Shown here piece after piece: positions 24,432 to 33,148 of a stretch of 64,000 bases of DNA. Location of the stretch: positions 241,370-305,369 of the forward strand of contig NZ_JAKKFH010000004.1 in assembly GCF_022230925.1 (NCBI RefSeq), given 5' to 3'. The notes below the pieces were generated by a model, which did not search any database, had not been told where the DNA came from, and saw nothing but the letters and a program-made list of their open reading frames with translations. Position numbers and translations under genes: made by a program. The stretch comes from Micromonospora alfalfae (GTDB lineage Bacteria > Actinomycetota > Actinomycetes > Mycobacteriales > Micromonosporaceae). The stretch's first letter is position 1. The number at the start of each line of letters is the position of its first letter.

Positions 24432-25902
24432 GGTAACCCGCCACCTGGTTTTGCCGACCGGTGTGGTGTCGACCGGCTGGCCGGCGGTCCGGGAGAAGTG
24501 CCGCGAGTTCGGGGACGTGTTCGACGAGTGGCAGGAGGGCGCCGGTAGGGCGATCCTCGGCAAACGCGCTGATGGGATCTACGCGGCCACGATCGGCGGG
24601 GTGGTGCTGAGCATCCCTCGGCAGGTGGCGAAGACGTTCCTGGTGGGTCGGATCATCTTCGCCCTGTGTGTGCTGTTTCCCGGCTTCAAGGTGATTTGGA
24701 CGGCGCATCGGACGCGGACGGCGACGAACACGTTCAAGGCGTTGCAGGGCTTCGCCCGTCGCAAGAAGGTCGCGCCGTACATCGACTACATCCGGACGGC
24801 GAACGGTGAGCAGGAGATCGGGTTCCGCAACGGGTCCGTGATCATGTTCGGTGCGCGGGAGCAGGGCTTCGGCCGTGGCTTCGATGAGGTCGACGTCGAG
24901 GTGTTCGACGAGGCGCAGATCCTGACGGAGAAGGCCCTCGAGGACATGGTCGCGGCGACGAACCAGTCGCGGCACCCGCACGGCGCGTTGTTGTTCTACA
25001 TGGGCACCCCGCCGCGGCCGATCGACCCGGGTGAGGCGTTCTCGGCGAAGCGGGCGAAGGCTCTGTCGGGCGAGTCCGGCGACATGGTGTACATCGAGTG
25101 CTCAGCGGATGAGGACGCGGACCCGGACGACCGGGAGCAGTGGGAGAAGGCGAACCCGTCGTTCCCGCTGCGGACGCCGCTGGTGTCGATGCTGCGGCTG
25201 CGGGAGAACCTGTCCTCGGATGAGGCGTGGCTGCGCGAGGCCCTCGGCATCTGGGACGCCGCCAAGGGCTCTGGGGTGATCCCGGCGCCGTCGTGGCGGG
25301 ATCAGGCCGATGAGCTGTCGATCGCCGTGGACCGTTTCGCACTGGGTGTGGAGTGCGGCCCGGATCTGGCGTGGGCGTCGGTGGCGTTGGCTGGTCAGCG
25401 TGCTGACGGTGGTTGGCATTTTGAGCTGGAAGACGACCAGCACACCCGCGGTCGGGGTGTGGCGTGGCTGGTGCCGCACATTGAGGCGGTGGTGGCGGCG
25501 AATCCGCAGATCCGCGCGGTGGTGGTCGATGTGGCGGGGCCGATCGCCGCTCTGTTGGAGCAGCGCAACGGCCGGTGGTACTTCAAGGGCAGCCGCATCG
25601 AGGTGACCCCGGTGAAGGTGGCCGAGTTGGGTGCCGGCTGTTCGCGGGTGCTCGACGGGATCGTGACGGGCTGGTTGTGGCACATCGGGCAGCCGCAGTT
25701 CACTTCGGCTGCGCTGCCGGCGGGCAAGCGGCCACTGGGGGATACGGGCATGTGGGTGTGGTCGCGGAAGACGGCCGAGTCGGACATCACCCCGGTCCAG
25801 GCAGGAACTCTGGCGCTGATCGGCGCCCAGCAGACGAAGGTTCGCCGTCCCGGTCGGGCCGGTGCGGAGCGCACGGGTAGGCGGAGGGCGGTGGTGCTGT
25901 GA
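24385..25902 (+). CDS. Terminase large subunit
   Basis: The 505-residue protein has a deviant Walker A (PRQVAKT, residues 78-84), Walker B with catalytic Glu (VEVFDEAQ, 171-178), a coupling segment LLFYMGTPPRP and a C-terminal RNase H-like nuclease half with VECGPDLAWASVAL and VVVDVAGPI. It packages DNA into the procapsid and cuts it. Actinophage homologues usually show RQNGKT; here VA replaces NG, which is worth noting but need not abolish ATP binding. GTG start lies inside the small subunit gene. Confidence 0.92.
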   Translation: MAVRSPTKRSTRRLSEVTRHLVLPTGVVSTGWPAVREKCREFGDVFDEWQEGAGRAILGKRADGIYAATIGGVVLSIPRQVAKTFLVGRIIFALCVLFPGFKVIWTAHRTRTATNTFKALQGFARRKKVAPYIDYIRTANGEQEIGFRNGSVIMFGAREQGFGRGFDEVDVEVFDEAQILTEKALEDMVAATNQSRHPHGALLFYMGTPPRPIDPGEAFSAKRAKALSGESGDMVYIECSADEDADPDDREQWEKANPSFPLRTPLVSMLRLRENLSSDEAWLREALGIWDAAKGSGVIPAPSWRDQADELSIAVDRFALGVECGPDLAWASVALAGQRADGGWHFELEDDQHTRGRGVAWLVPHIEAVVAANPQIRAVVVDVAGPIAALLEQRNGRWYFKGSRIEVTPVKVAELGAGCSRVLDGIVTGWLWHIGQPQFTSAALPAGKRPLGDTGMWVWSRKTAESDITPVQAGTLALIGAQQTKVRRPGRAGAERTGRRRAVVL

Positions 25903-27335
25903 TGGACATGGTCACTCTGCCGGGCATCTCCGATGACGACCACCGCACCCTCAACCTGCTGTTGAAGCAGTTGGACGCCAAGCGTGAGCGCAACAAGCTG
26001 CGCCAGGCGTACTACGACATGAAGCGGGTTACCCGGCTGGTCGGGTCGGTGATCCCGCCGCAGTACTGGGGTCTGGGCATCGTGCTCGGATGGTCGGGCA
26101 AGGCGGTGGATGTGCTGTCCCGCCGGACCAACCTCGATGGGTTCGTGTGGCCGGACGGGAAGCTCGACGACATCGGGTTTCGCGAGGTGTGGGAGGACAA
26201 CAACCTGGGCTCGGAGGTGTCGCAGGCTGGCATCTCGTCGCTGATCCACTCGACGGCGTTCGTGGTGAACACCCGCGGCGGACCGGACGAGCCGAAGGCG
26301 CTGATCCACTTCCGGGACGCGTTGAACGCGACCGGCGAGTGGAATGCTCGCACCCGCCGACTGGACAACCTGCTGTCCATCAACGCCCGCGGTGACGACG
26401 ACCAGGTGACAGCGCTGGCCCTGTACCTCGACGGGCGGACCATCGTCGCGGAGAAGGATGCGTCGGACTGGTCGGTGGACGTGCAGGAACACCCGTGGGG
26501 TGTGCCAGCCGAGCCGCTGCCGTACAAGCCGCGCCTCGGCCGCCCGTTCGGATCTTCCCGGATCAGCCGCGAGGTGATGAACCTCCAGGACCAGGCCGTC
26601 CGGGCGCTGATCCGGCTGGAGGCGCACAGCGACATCTACGCCATCCCGGACCTGTGGCTGTTTGGTGCCGACGAGTCCATTTTCAAGAACGCTGACGGGA
26701 CGACGAAGGCCGCGTGGCAGGTCGTGATGGGCCGCTTCAAGGGTGTCCCGGACGACGACGACGCGCAGAACCCGCGCGCCGAGGCGAAGCAGTTTCCCGC
26801 GTCGTCGCCGGAGCCGCACCTGGCAGCGCTGAACGCCTACGCGAAGATGTTCGCCCGGTCGACCAGCCTGCCGGACACGGCGGTGGCGATCACCGACATG
26901 GCGAACCCCACCTCGGCGGAGGCGTACGACGCGTCGCAGCACGAGCTGATCGCCGAGGCGGAAGGCGCGACGGACGACTGGGCGCCGTACCTGCGCCGGG
27001 CGACGATCCGGGCGCTGGCCATGCAGAACGGGATCAGCGCCACCGCCATTCCGCCGGAGTGGAAGATGATCGACACGAAGTGGCGTGACCCGCGGTATCT
27101 GTCGCGGGCGGCGCAGGCGGACGCGGGCACCAAGCAGTTGCAGGCGGTGCCGTGGCTGGCCGAGACCGAGGTCGGGTTGGAGCTGCTTGGCTTGGATGAG
27201 CAGCAGATCACTCGGGCGTGGGCGGACCGGCGACGGGCGCAGGCGCAGCAGCGTACGACGATGCTCGCTGCGGCGGCTCAGGCCGCCCGTCAGGCACCAC
27301 CGGCGGCGGAGGGTGCTGGTGGCGACGCCGGCTGA
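25899..27335 (+). CDS. Portal protein
   Basis: The 478-residue protein follows the terminase with a four-base overlap. It has the SPP1 gp6-type layout: long helical clip and stem region (LLKQLDAKRERNKLRQAYYD), a central domain, and FARSTSLPDTAVAITDMANPTSAEAYDASQHELI near the C-terminus, typical of actinophage portals. It forms the dodecameric vertex for DNA passage. An ATG at 25902 is an equally good start one codon later. Confidence 0.9.
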   Translation: MMDMVTLPGISDDDHRTLNLLLKQLDAKRERNKLRQAYYDMKRVTRLVGSVIPPQYWGLGIVLGWSGKAVDVLSRRTNLDGFVWPDGKLDDIGFREVWEDNNLGSEVSQAGISSLIHSTAFVVNTRGGPDEPKALIHFRDALNATGEWNARTRRLDNLLSINARGDDDQVTALALYLDGRTIVAEKDASDWSVDVQEHPWGVPAEPLPYKPRLGRPFGSSRISREVMNLQDQAVRALIRLEAHSDIYAIPDLWLFGADESIFKNADGTTKAAWQVVMGRFKGVPDDDDAQNPRAEAKQFPASSPEPHLAALNAYAKMFARSTSLPDTAVAITDMANPTSAEAYDASQHELIAEAEGATDDWAPYLRRATIRALAMQNGISATAIPPEWKMIDTKWRDPRYLSRAAQADAGTKQLQAVPWLAETEVGLELLGLDEQQITRAWADRRRAQAQQRTTMLAAAAQAARQAPPAAEGAGGDAG

Positions 27336-28032
27336 CGTGGCCGCGTTCCGGGCGACTCAGACCGACGTGGTGACCCTCGCCCTCGCGGAGTTGGCCGACT
27401 GGTGGGAGCAGCTGCTCGCACTGCTGACGGGCGACGTGCCAGTGGCGGAGATCGAGGCGTTTACCGCCGACCTGGTGGCCGTATACGGGGACACCGCGGC
27501 GTTGAACGCCGTGGACTGGTACGACGAACTGCGCGACCAGGCCGCCGTGCGCGGGCGCTACCGAGCTCGGATGGCCGAACCTTCTCCCCGGGGGCAGGCG
27601 GCGGCGGTGGCCCGGTGGGCAGTCGGCCCGCTGTTCGGCGCGCAACCGGATCCGGACAAGGCGCTGGAGCACCTGTCCGGCGGCGTGCAGCGCATGGTGT
27701 TGCAGCCAGCGCGGGAGACGATCGCGGACAGCGTCGACCAGGACCCGGCGGACGCCCGGTGGGCGCGGGTCCCGACAGGGTCCACGACGTGCGCGTTCTG
27801 CCGACTGCTGGCGTCGCGCGGTGCCGTGTACCACTCCGAGGAAACCGCCGGTGGGCTGGCGTCTAGTTACCACGGCACGTGCGACTGCGTCGCCACCCCG
27901 ATCTGGCCGGGTGAGCAGGAGCCGTACGACGTGGACCGGTACTTCGAGGAGTACAGCGCGGCGCGGGCGAAGGCCGGCGGCGACCCGAACGCGATCCTCG
28001 CCCAGATGCGCAAGGACCTGGGCATCCGATGA
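27319..28032 (+). CDS. MuF-like minor head protein
   Basis: The 237-residue protein lies between portal and scaffold. It contains the MuF-type Cys/His cluster: STTCAFCRLLASRGAVYHSE and SYHGTCDCVATPIW. GTG 27319 is chosen because GGAGGG lies five bases upstream. It overlaps the portal gene by 17 bases. Minor head proteins of this kind enter the capsid with the DNA or stabilise the portal. Confidence 0.83.
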   Translation: MATPADVAAFRATQTDVVTLALAELADWWEQLLALLTGDVPVAEIEAFTADLVAVYGDTAALNAVDWYDELRDQAAVRGRYRARMAEPSPRGQAAAVARWAVGPLFGAQPDPDKALEHLSGGVQRMVLQPARETIADSVDQDPADARWARVPTGSTTCAFCRLLASRGAVYHSEETAGGLASSYHGTCDCVATPIWPGEQEPYDVDRYFEEYSAARAKAGGDPNAILAQMRKDLGIR

Positions 28033-28098
28033 CTTCCCGCCGAGGGCGGGGTTACGCCGACGCGCGGCGGTCAACGCGCGGACAAGTGAGGAACAGGC

Positions 28099-28626
28099 AT
28101 GACGGAGCAGCAGGGCGCGCAGAACGGCGGACAGCAGCAAGGCGGGGAGACGCCACCCGAGCCGAAGCCCTTCACCCCGATCACGTCCCAGGACGACCTG
28201 AACCGCGTCATTGCGGACCGGGTCCAGCGGGAGCGGGGCAAGTTCGCCGACTACAACGACCTGAAGGCGAAGGCCGGCCGGCTCGACGAGATCGAGCAGG
28301 CCAACAAGTCGGAGATCGAGAAGGCCAACGACCGGGTCGCCAAGGCTGAGGCTGAGGCGGCGAAGGTCCCGAGCCTGGTTGCCGGCCAGTTGCGCGAGCA
28401 CCTGGTGAAGCTTCACGAGATCTCCGCCGAGGACGCCGAGTTGTTCCTCACCGCGACCGACCCCGAGTTGCTGCTCAAGCAGGTGGATCGCCTGGTTGAC
28501 CGCGGCTCGCAGCGCAAGAAGACCGGCAACCACGTGCCCCGCGAGGGCGCAAACCCCACTTCGTCCGGCGGCACCGACATGCGGTCGTTCACGAACGACC
28601 TGTTCGGCCGGGCGCTTCAGGAGTAA
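28099..28626 (+). CDS. Scaffolding protein
   Basis: The 175-residue protein is acidic and helical, with a Gln/Gly-rich start, a coiled-coil centre (DLKAKAGRLDEIEQANKSEI, NDRVAKAEAEAAKV) and a basic end. It is directly upstream of the major capsid gene. No capsid protease gene is present, so assembly should use a released rather than cleaved scaffold. Confidence 0.85.
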   Translation: MTEQQGAQNGGQQQGGETPPEPKPFTPITSQDDLNRVIADRVQRERGKFADYNDLKAKAGRLDEIEQANKSEIEKANDRVAKAEAEAAKVPSLVAGQLREHLVKLHEISAEDAELFLTATDPELLLKQVDRLVDRGSQRKKTGNHVPREGANPTSSGGTDMRSFTNDLFGRALQE

Positions 28627-28638
28627 GGAAGATCATCC

Positions 28639-29535
28639 ATGGCAACGTTCGCGACTGGATCGCTCACGATCCCTAAGCAGAAGCTCGCCCCGTGGCTCGG
28701 CAAGATCCAGAACGGGTCCGCCGTCGCCGCCCTTTCCGCGTCCACCCCGATGGTGTACGGCGAGGGTGAGACGTGGACGTTCAGCATCGGGGAGGCCGAG
28801 TACGTCGCTGAGGGCGCCCAGAAGGGGCAGTCGACCATCACGCCGACCGTCAAGACGGTCAAGCCCTTCAAGTTCCACAAGACGCTCCGGTTCAACGAGG
28901 AAGTCCTGTGGGCCGACGAGGACCACCGCATGGGCGTCGTCGACCAGATCCTCGACGAGATCCAGCCAGCGCTGTCCCGCGCCCTGGACTACGGGGTGTT
29001 CCACGAGATCAACCCCACCGGCGGTGCGGTCGTGACCGCGATGAACGGCGGGCTTACGGACACGGCGAACCTCGTCGAGTACGTCGCCGCCGACAAGCCG
29101 TACGTGAGTCTCGACGCGGCCGACGCGCTCGTCCTCGCCGACGGCTACAACCCCCGCGACGCCGCACTGGCCCCCACCTACGCGTCGAAGTTCTCGGCGC
29201 TGCGAGGTGCCACCTCCGAGCAGAAGCTCTACCCGAACCTGCGGTTCGGCACGGAGGTCTCCGAGCTCGACGGTCACCGCGCTGCGGTCTCGAACACCGT
29301 CAGCGGCGCCGGTGTCATCGCGGTCGACACGAAGGTGCTCGGCTTCGTCGGCGACTTCGGCGCCATCCGCTGGGGCATCCAGAAGTCGATCGGCCTGGAG
29401 ATCATCCGCTACGGCGACCCGGACGGCGCGGGCGACCTGAAGCGCAACAACCAGGTCGCGTTCCGTGCTGAGGTCGTCTACGGCTGGGGCATCGCGGACC
29501 TGAACGCCTTCGCCAAGATCCACGACCTGGTCTGA
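28639..29535 (+). CDS. Major capsid protein (HK97 fold)
   Basis: The 298-residue protein has the elements of phage capsid proteins of the HK97 fold without a long delta domain: GEGETWTFSIGEAEYVAEGAQ, a spine-helix region (DQILDEIQPALSRALDYGVF) and a C-terminal beta region (GLEIIRYGDPDGAGDLKRNNQVAFR...YGWGIADLNAF). It follows AAGGAAGATC. It should form the icosahedral shell. Confidence 0.92.
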   Translation: MATFATGSLTIPKQKLAPWLGKIQNGSAVAALSASTPMVYGEGETWTFSIGEAEYVAEGAQKGQSTITPTVKTVKPFKFHKTLRFNEEVLWADEDHRMGVVDQILDEIQPALSRALDYGVFHEINPTGGAVVTAMNGGLTDTANLVEYVAADKPYVSLDAADALVLADGYNPRDAALAPTYASKFSALRGATSEQKLYPNLRFGTEVSELDGHRAAVSNTVSGAGVIAVDTKVLGFVGDFGAIRWGIQKSIGLEIIRYGDPDGAGDLKRNNQVAFRAEVVYGWGIADLNAFAKIHDLV

Positions 29536-29549
29536 GGGGGACTGACCTG

Positions 29550-29717
29550 ATGAAGCGGTACACGCACATCGTCAGCGGCGCTCGCGTGGAGGTCCGTGAC
29601 GACAAGGTCATGGACTCGTCGTGGAAACCCGAGACGGGTTCCGACTCCAGCAACAGCGACGAGGCGGCAACGCCGGCCGGGAAGAGGCGGGCTAGCACCG
29701 CCCGCGCAGCGAAGTGA
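29550..29717 (+). CDS. Small protein after the capsid gene
   Basis: The 55-residue protein reads MKRYTHIVSGARVEVRDDKV then a Ser-rich and Lys/Arg-rich tail. Short proteins at this position are common in actinophages. It may be a capsid-associated or head-tail factor, which is only inferred from position. The start follows GGGGGACTGACC. Confidence 0.6.
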   Translation: MKRYTHIVSGARVEVRDDKVMDSSWKPETGSDSSNSDEAATPAGKRRASTARAAK

Positions 29718-29734
29718 CCGGGAGGGGGTGACCC

Positions 29735-30208
29735 GTGGCTGAGATCATCCAGGTGACCGACCTGCCCGCCGCGTTGCAGCAGGCGGAGCTGGTCGACGCG
29801 ATGGTGGCCGGCGCGAACGCGAAGGCGTCACGGGTCGCCCCCTGCCTGGCATCCACCGACCCCGTACCCACCGAGGACCAGCTCGCGGAGGCGAAGCTTG
29901 TCCTGCTGGGCGCGGTGAAGCGATGGGCTGAGGCCGGGGCGGGCGCGTTCCAGCAGCAGACCGCCGGCCCGTACTCGGTCACGACGGACACCCGGCAGCG
30001 GTCGGGGTTCAACCTGTGGCCGAGTGAGATCGAGGCTCTGCAGGCGCTGTGTCGCACCTCGGGGCCGTCGGCGTTCACGGTCGATACCGCGCCGGGTTGC
30101 GGGAGCATCCACTCGATCATCTGCTCGCTCAACTTCGGGGCGTTGTACTGCTCGTGCGGGGCGGATCTGACCGGCGCGGGCCCGCTGTATGAGCTGGTGG
30201 ACCCGTGA
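29735..30208 (+). CDS. Head-tail connector (gp6-like adaptor)
   Basis: The 157-residue protein has helical segments (DLPAALQQAELVDAMVAGAN, KLVLLGAVKRWAEAGAGAF) of the kind seen in head-tail adaptors and is the first of four small genes between capsid and tail tube. It would bind the portal ring. The Cys-rich C-terminal end (CSLNFGALYCSCGAD) is unusual for the family. Confidence 0.75.
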   Translation: MAEIIQVTDLPAALQQAELVDAMVAGANAKASRVAPCLASTDPVPTEDQLAEAKLVLLGAVKRWAEAGAGAFQQQTAGPYSVTTDTRQRSGFNLWPSEIEALQALCRTSGPSAFTVDTAPGCGSIHSIICSLNFGALYCSCGADLTGAGPLYELVDP

Positions 30209-30552
30209 CGATCACGTTCCCGTACGGGGAGACTGTGACGGTGCTGCGCGCCGGCCTGGTCGATGACGGGTACGGCAATCAGGTCCGTGATTGGTCGGCG
30301 GCGACGTCGACCCCGTACGCGGGGTGCGCGGTCGCGCAGAACGGCCGCGACGAGAGCCTCACCGGTGACCGGAATGCCATCGCTTCCGACCTGATCGTGT
30401 TCATGCCGTCTGGTGCCGGCGTGCTGGCCACTGACCGGCTGGAGATCCGGGGTCGGTCGTATGAGGTGGTCGGGGAGCCGTTCGCCTGGACGAGCCCGTT
30501 CAGCGGGTTGCCGTTCGGGACGGTCGTGTACTGCAACCGGGTGGAGGGGTAG
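30205..30552 (+). CDS. Head closure (stopper) protein
   Basis: The 115-residue beta-rich protein (TVTVLRAGLVDDGYGNQVRD, then LEIRGRSYEVVGEPFAW) fits the head-closure/stopper family of siphophages. It overlaps the adaptor gene by four bases (GTGA). It would plug the head and join the tail. Confidence 0.8.
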   Translation: MTITFPYGETVTVLRAGLVDDGYGNQVRDWSAATSTPYAGCAVAQNGRDESLTGDRNAIASDLIVFMPSGAGVLATDRLEIRGRSYEVVGEPFAWTSPFSGLPFGTVVYCNRVEG

Positions 30553-30554
30553 CC

Positions 30555-30854
30555 GTGAGCATCAAGGTGACCCGGGTGAAGCTGAATCGCCGCGGCATGC
30601 GCGAGTTGCTGCGCTCTGAGGCCGTGCAGGGGGTGCTCGGTCGCAAGGCGTCGGCGGTGGCCGCCGAGGTCGAGGCGGCGGGCATCCGGGTGGACGGCGT
30701 TCCTGGTCGGATCGCGCTGCCGGTGACGGTTGACGTCGGAGCGGGCACGGAACGGGCACGGGCCACCGTGACCCTCGATCACCCGTCCGGCCTGGCGGTG
30801 GAAGCGAAGCACGGCATCCTCACCAGCTCGATCGACGCGGCCCGGAACGCCTGA
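30555..30854 (+). CDS. HK97 gp10-like neck/tail-completion protein
   Basis: The 99-residue protein starts with ELLRSEAVQGVLGRKASAVA, a helix typical of the family, followed by beta strands (VTVDVGAGTERARATVTLDH) and AVEAKHGILTSSID at the end. Order and size match the HK97 gp10 position. Confidence 0.8.
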   Translation: MSIKVTRVKLNRRGMRELLRSEAVQGVLGRKASAVAAEVEAAGIRVDGVPGRIALPVTVDVGAGTERARATVTLDHPSGLAVEAKHGILTSSIDAARNA

Positions 30855-31309
30855 TGGACGCCGTCGCGCTGTTCCCGGACGCCGAACTGGTCGCGGTGAC
30901 GTGGCTGCGGGCGCGCCTGGCCGAGCGGTCCGAGCCTTACGCGTCGGGTGTGACCGTTGGCACGAAGCTGGCCCCGGGCTCGACGCCGAGCAAGTACATA
31001 CGGCTGCGCCGTCTCGGCGGCGTGCAGTTGCACGAGGTGGCTGACTCGCCGCGGTTGCAGGCGCAGGTGTGGTTTCAGCCTGGTGCCGTGACGGATGAGA
31101 AGAACCGCCAGGATCTGGCCCAGTTGGTGTGGGCGCTGCTGCGCGGCATTCGCGGCCAGGACGTGACGGTGCCGGGGTGGCCGCGCCCGGTGACCTGCTA
31201 CCGGGTGGCCACGTTCGCCGGCCCAACACCGGTGCCGGATCCGGCCGACAGCACCCGGACGATCACCCAGCTCACCGTCGAGATCGGAATGCGCGGCCGA
31301 CCCGCGTAA
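30854..31309 (+). CDS. Tail terminator protein
   Basis: The 151-residue protein (VTWLRARLAERSEPYASGV, then RLQAQVWFQPGAVTDEKNRQ) has the layout of lambda gpU-type tail terminators, which cap the tube at the head end. Its ATG overlaps the previous stop. Confidence 0.8.
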   Translation: MDAVALFPDAELVAVTWLRARLAERSEPYASGVTVGTKLAPGSTPSKYIRLRRLGGVQLHEVADSPRLQAQVWFQPGAVTDEKNRQDLAQLVWALLRGIRGQDVTVPGWPRPVTCYRVATFAGPTPVPDPADSTRTITQLTVEIGMRGRPA

Positions 31310-31376
31310 CCCACGTCGCGCCCGCGACCAGTACCCGGCGACCGCCGGGCCCTCACCATGCACAGGAGGCAGACCC

Positions 31377-31943
31377 ATGGCGGTCGACATTGACCTGATC
31401 AGGGCGTACACCGACGGGCTCGTCGCCACCACGGCGGCCGGCGACACCAGCGTCACCGCGCCCACCACCGCAACCGCCCCCCTGTCGGCGGATTTCTTCG
31501 AGGTCGGGGCGATCACCAGCGACGGACTCACCGAGAGCACCTCGCAGGACCGCACCGACGTGTTCATCTGGCAGCGCAACGCCTTGGTTCGCCGGATCCC
31601 CGGCCAGTACACCAAGACGTTCCAGTTCGCGGCGGCTGAGACGTCGCTGTTCAACCTGGGGTTGCAGTACCCGGGCAGCACGATCACGCAGAGCGCGTCG
31701 GGCGCGTCGGTAGCGGAGAAGCCCCCGACCACGGACATCCGGCCGTTCGTCCTGCACGGCATGGACGGTGCCACCCGGGCGCAGCGGGTGTATCTGCCGA
31801 AGGCGGAGATCACCGAGCGCGGCGACGTGGTGTGGTCGTCGGAGGGCATCACGTTCTACGAGTGGACGCTGACGGCGTACCTCGACGAAACCGGTGTGGT
31901 GGCGTACCGCTACTACCTCGACCCGGACATGGCTACCCCGTAG
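31377..31943 (+). CDS. Major tail (tube) protein
   Basis: The 188-residue protein has beta-sandwich sequence character (RRIPGQYTKTFQFAAAETSL, VVWSSEGITFYEWTLTAYLD) and is followed by a strong terminator, as usual for the most abundant tail gene. AGGAGG precedes ATG 31377. It should form the hollow non-contractile tail tube. Confidence 0.87.
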   Translation: MAVDIDLIRAYTDGLVATTAAGDTSVTAPTTATAPLSADFFEVGAITSDGLTESTSQDRTDVFIWQRNALVRRIPGQYTKTFQFAAAETSLFNLGLQYPGSTITQSASGASVAEKPPTTDIRPFVLHGMDGATRAQRVYLPKAEITERGDVVWSSEGITFYEWTLTAYLDETGVVAYRYYLDPDMATP

Positions 31944-31946
31944 CGG

Positions 31947-32090
31947 CTACTGCCCCTCGGCGGCGAGCAGCCCGAGCAGCGTCTGCCCGAGGCAGCACAG
32001 CGTGGGCAGCACCACGAACAGAACCAGCAGCCAGAGCAGGATGCGTCCGCATCCGCTGCGCTGCTGCACGTAGATCGGCTGCTGTGACAT
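31947..32090 (-). CDS. 47-residue membrane protein on the opposite strand
   Basis: The minus strand encodes MSQQPIYVQQRSGCGR followed by a hydrophobic helix of about 25 residues (WLLVLFVVLPTLCCL) and a short end. It fills the gap between tail tube and chaperone genes. The first residues and the helix look like a genuine small membrane protein rather than chance, though no clear ribosome binding site is visible. It may be a lysogeny-expressed extra gene (moron), for instance for superinfection exclusion. Confidence 0.5.
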   Translation of the reverse strand: MSQQPIYVQQRSGCGRILLWLLVLFVVLPTLCCLGQTLLGLLAAEGQ

Positions 32091-32130
32091 CCGGTCATCA
32101 TGCCGGGCCCGCGCAAGTAGCCCCCTGATC

Positions 32131-32171
32131 GCACCGGCGGGCCCGTCAGCGGGCGCGGGGCCCGCCGGTGC
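32131..32171 (+). terminator. Strong terminator after the tail tube gene
   Basis: GCACCGGCGGGCCC (32131-32144) pairs perfectly with GGGCCCGCCGGTGC (32158-32171). Partial termination here would keep expression of capsid and tube genes above that of downstream tail genes. Confidence 0.7.
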
Positions 32172-32205
32172 TCAAGCCCGCACGCCCGCAGGAAAGGGGC
32201 CGACC

Positions 32206-32493
32206 GTGGACCCCACCGAAGGGCACAAGCGGTTCGCCGCTGACGCCCGCGCAATGCACACCGCCCTCGTTGCCGAGGGCTTCACCGACGACCAGGCGGT
32301 GACGCTGCTGTGCCAGCTCATCGCCAACGACCAGGCTGCCAATCGCCGTCGACCGGATCCCGCTGCGCGGTCCCGGATGGTCGAGAAACTGCTGGCTGAG
32401 AAGCCGTCGGCCGCCCGCAGTCCGGCAGACGACCGTGCCGCTGACCTGTGGAACCCGCCCGCCCCCGACCTTGGAGCGCCCGCCCATGACTGA
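32206..32493 (+). CDS. Hypothetical tail-region protein
   Basis: The 95-residue helical protein (KRFAADARAMHTALVAEGFT, DDQAVTLLCQLIAND) begins at GTG 32206 behind GGAAAGGG. It overlaps the tail chaperone start by eight bases. Not recognised; position suggests an assembly helper. Confidence 0.55.
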   Translation: MDPTEGHKRFAADARAMHTALVAEGFTDDQAVTLLCQLIANDQAANRRRPDPAARSRMVEKLLAEKPSAARSPADDRAADLWNPPAPDLGAPAHD

Positions 32494-32866
32494 CGTTTTC
32501 GACCTCGACGCGTACGTCGCCGAGCACCGCAAGACCCCGTACCCCTTCCGCTACGGCGGACAGGACTTCGAGCTGCCCCACGCCCAGGACACCGACTGGC
32601 GGGTGATGGAAGCCGCCGACCAGGGCGACGTCCCCGCAATCCAGACCCTGTTCCGTCGGGGCCTCGGCCCCGAGCAGTGGGAGCGATTCGACAAGCTGCC
32701 GCAGCCGGCCGGCGCGATGGGTGAACTGTTCCGCCGCTGGCAGGCGCACTCCGGGACGAAGCCGGGGGAATCGCCGGCCTCGCCCAGCTCATCCGGGAGC
32801 ACGGCGGGGCCGTCGACGCGTCGCTCCGCCGCTACTACCCGGGGATCTCGCTCCGCCAAGTCGTAA
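32486..32866 (+). CDS. Tail assembly chaperone, short product (G-like)
   Basis: The 126-residue frame-0 product starts MTDVFDLDAYVAEHRKTPYP and ends in a Ser/Thr-rich tail that is low-complexity only because it lies past the slip site. The real folded part ends near residue 93. It binds the tape measure protein during tail assembly. See the frameshift product entry. Confidence 0.8.
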   Translation: MTDVFDLDAYVAEHRKTPYPFRYGGQDFELPHAQDTDWRVMEAADQGDVPAIQTLFRRGLGPEQWERFDKLPQPAGAMGELFRRWQAHSGTKPGESPASPSSSGSTAGPSTRRSAATTRGSRSAKS

Positions 32867-33147
32867 CCGGCGAGTTGACCCGGCGGGAGCTGTTGGTCCT
32901 GGTCCGGCACCTCCCGCCGGACTCACCGCTCGGCATCGCCCTGCACGGTGAGGCTGGCCGGTGGTCGACCACTGACCACCTGCTGGCCAGCACGGTGGAG
33001 CTGCTCGCCGGGGCGAACTGGCAGCGCGGTGGCGGCAAAGGCTCCAAGCCGAAACCGCTGCCACGCCCGGATGCGCGGGCGGAGAAGCGGCGCCGCGAGT
33101 ACGTGGGCCGCCTGCAACGACTCGGGCTGATCAAGGCAGGGGGGTGA
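32486..33147 (+). CDS. Tail assembly chaperone, -1 frameshift product (G-T-like)
   Basis: The heptamer GGGGGAA at 32764-32770 is placed in frame as G-GGG-GAA, the X-XXY-YYZ pattern for -1 slippage. After the slip the reading continues IAGLAQLIREHGGAVDASL, RRYYPGISLRQVVTGELTRR and on to LGLIKAGG at 33147. That is the expected T-part of actinophage chaperones (acidic helix then RQV and a basic end). The second frame has no good start of its own. About 219 residues result. Confidence 0.85.
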
Positions 33148-33148
33148 C

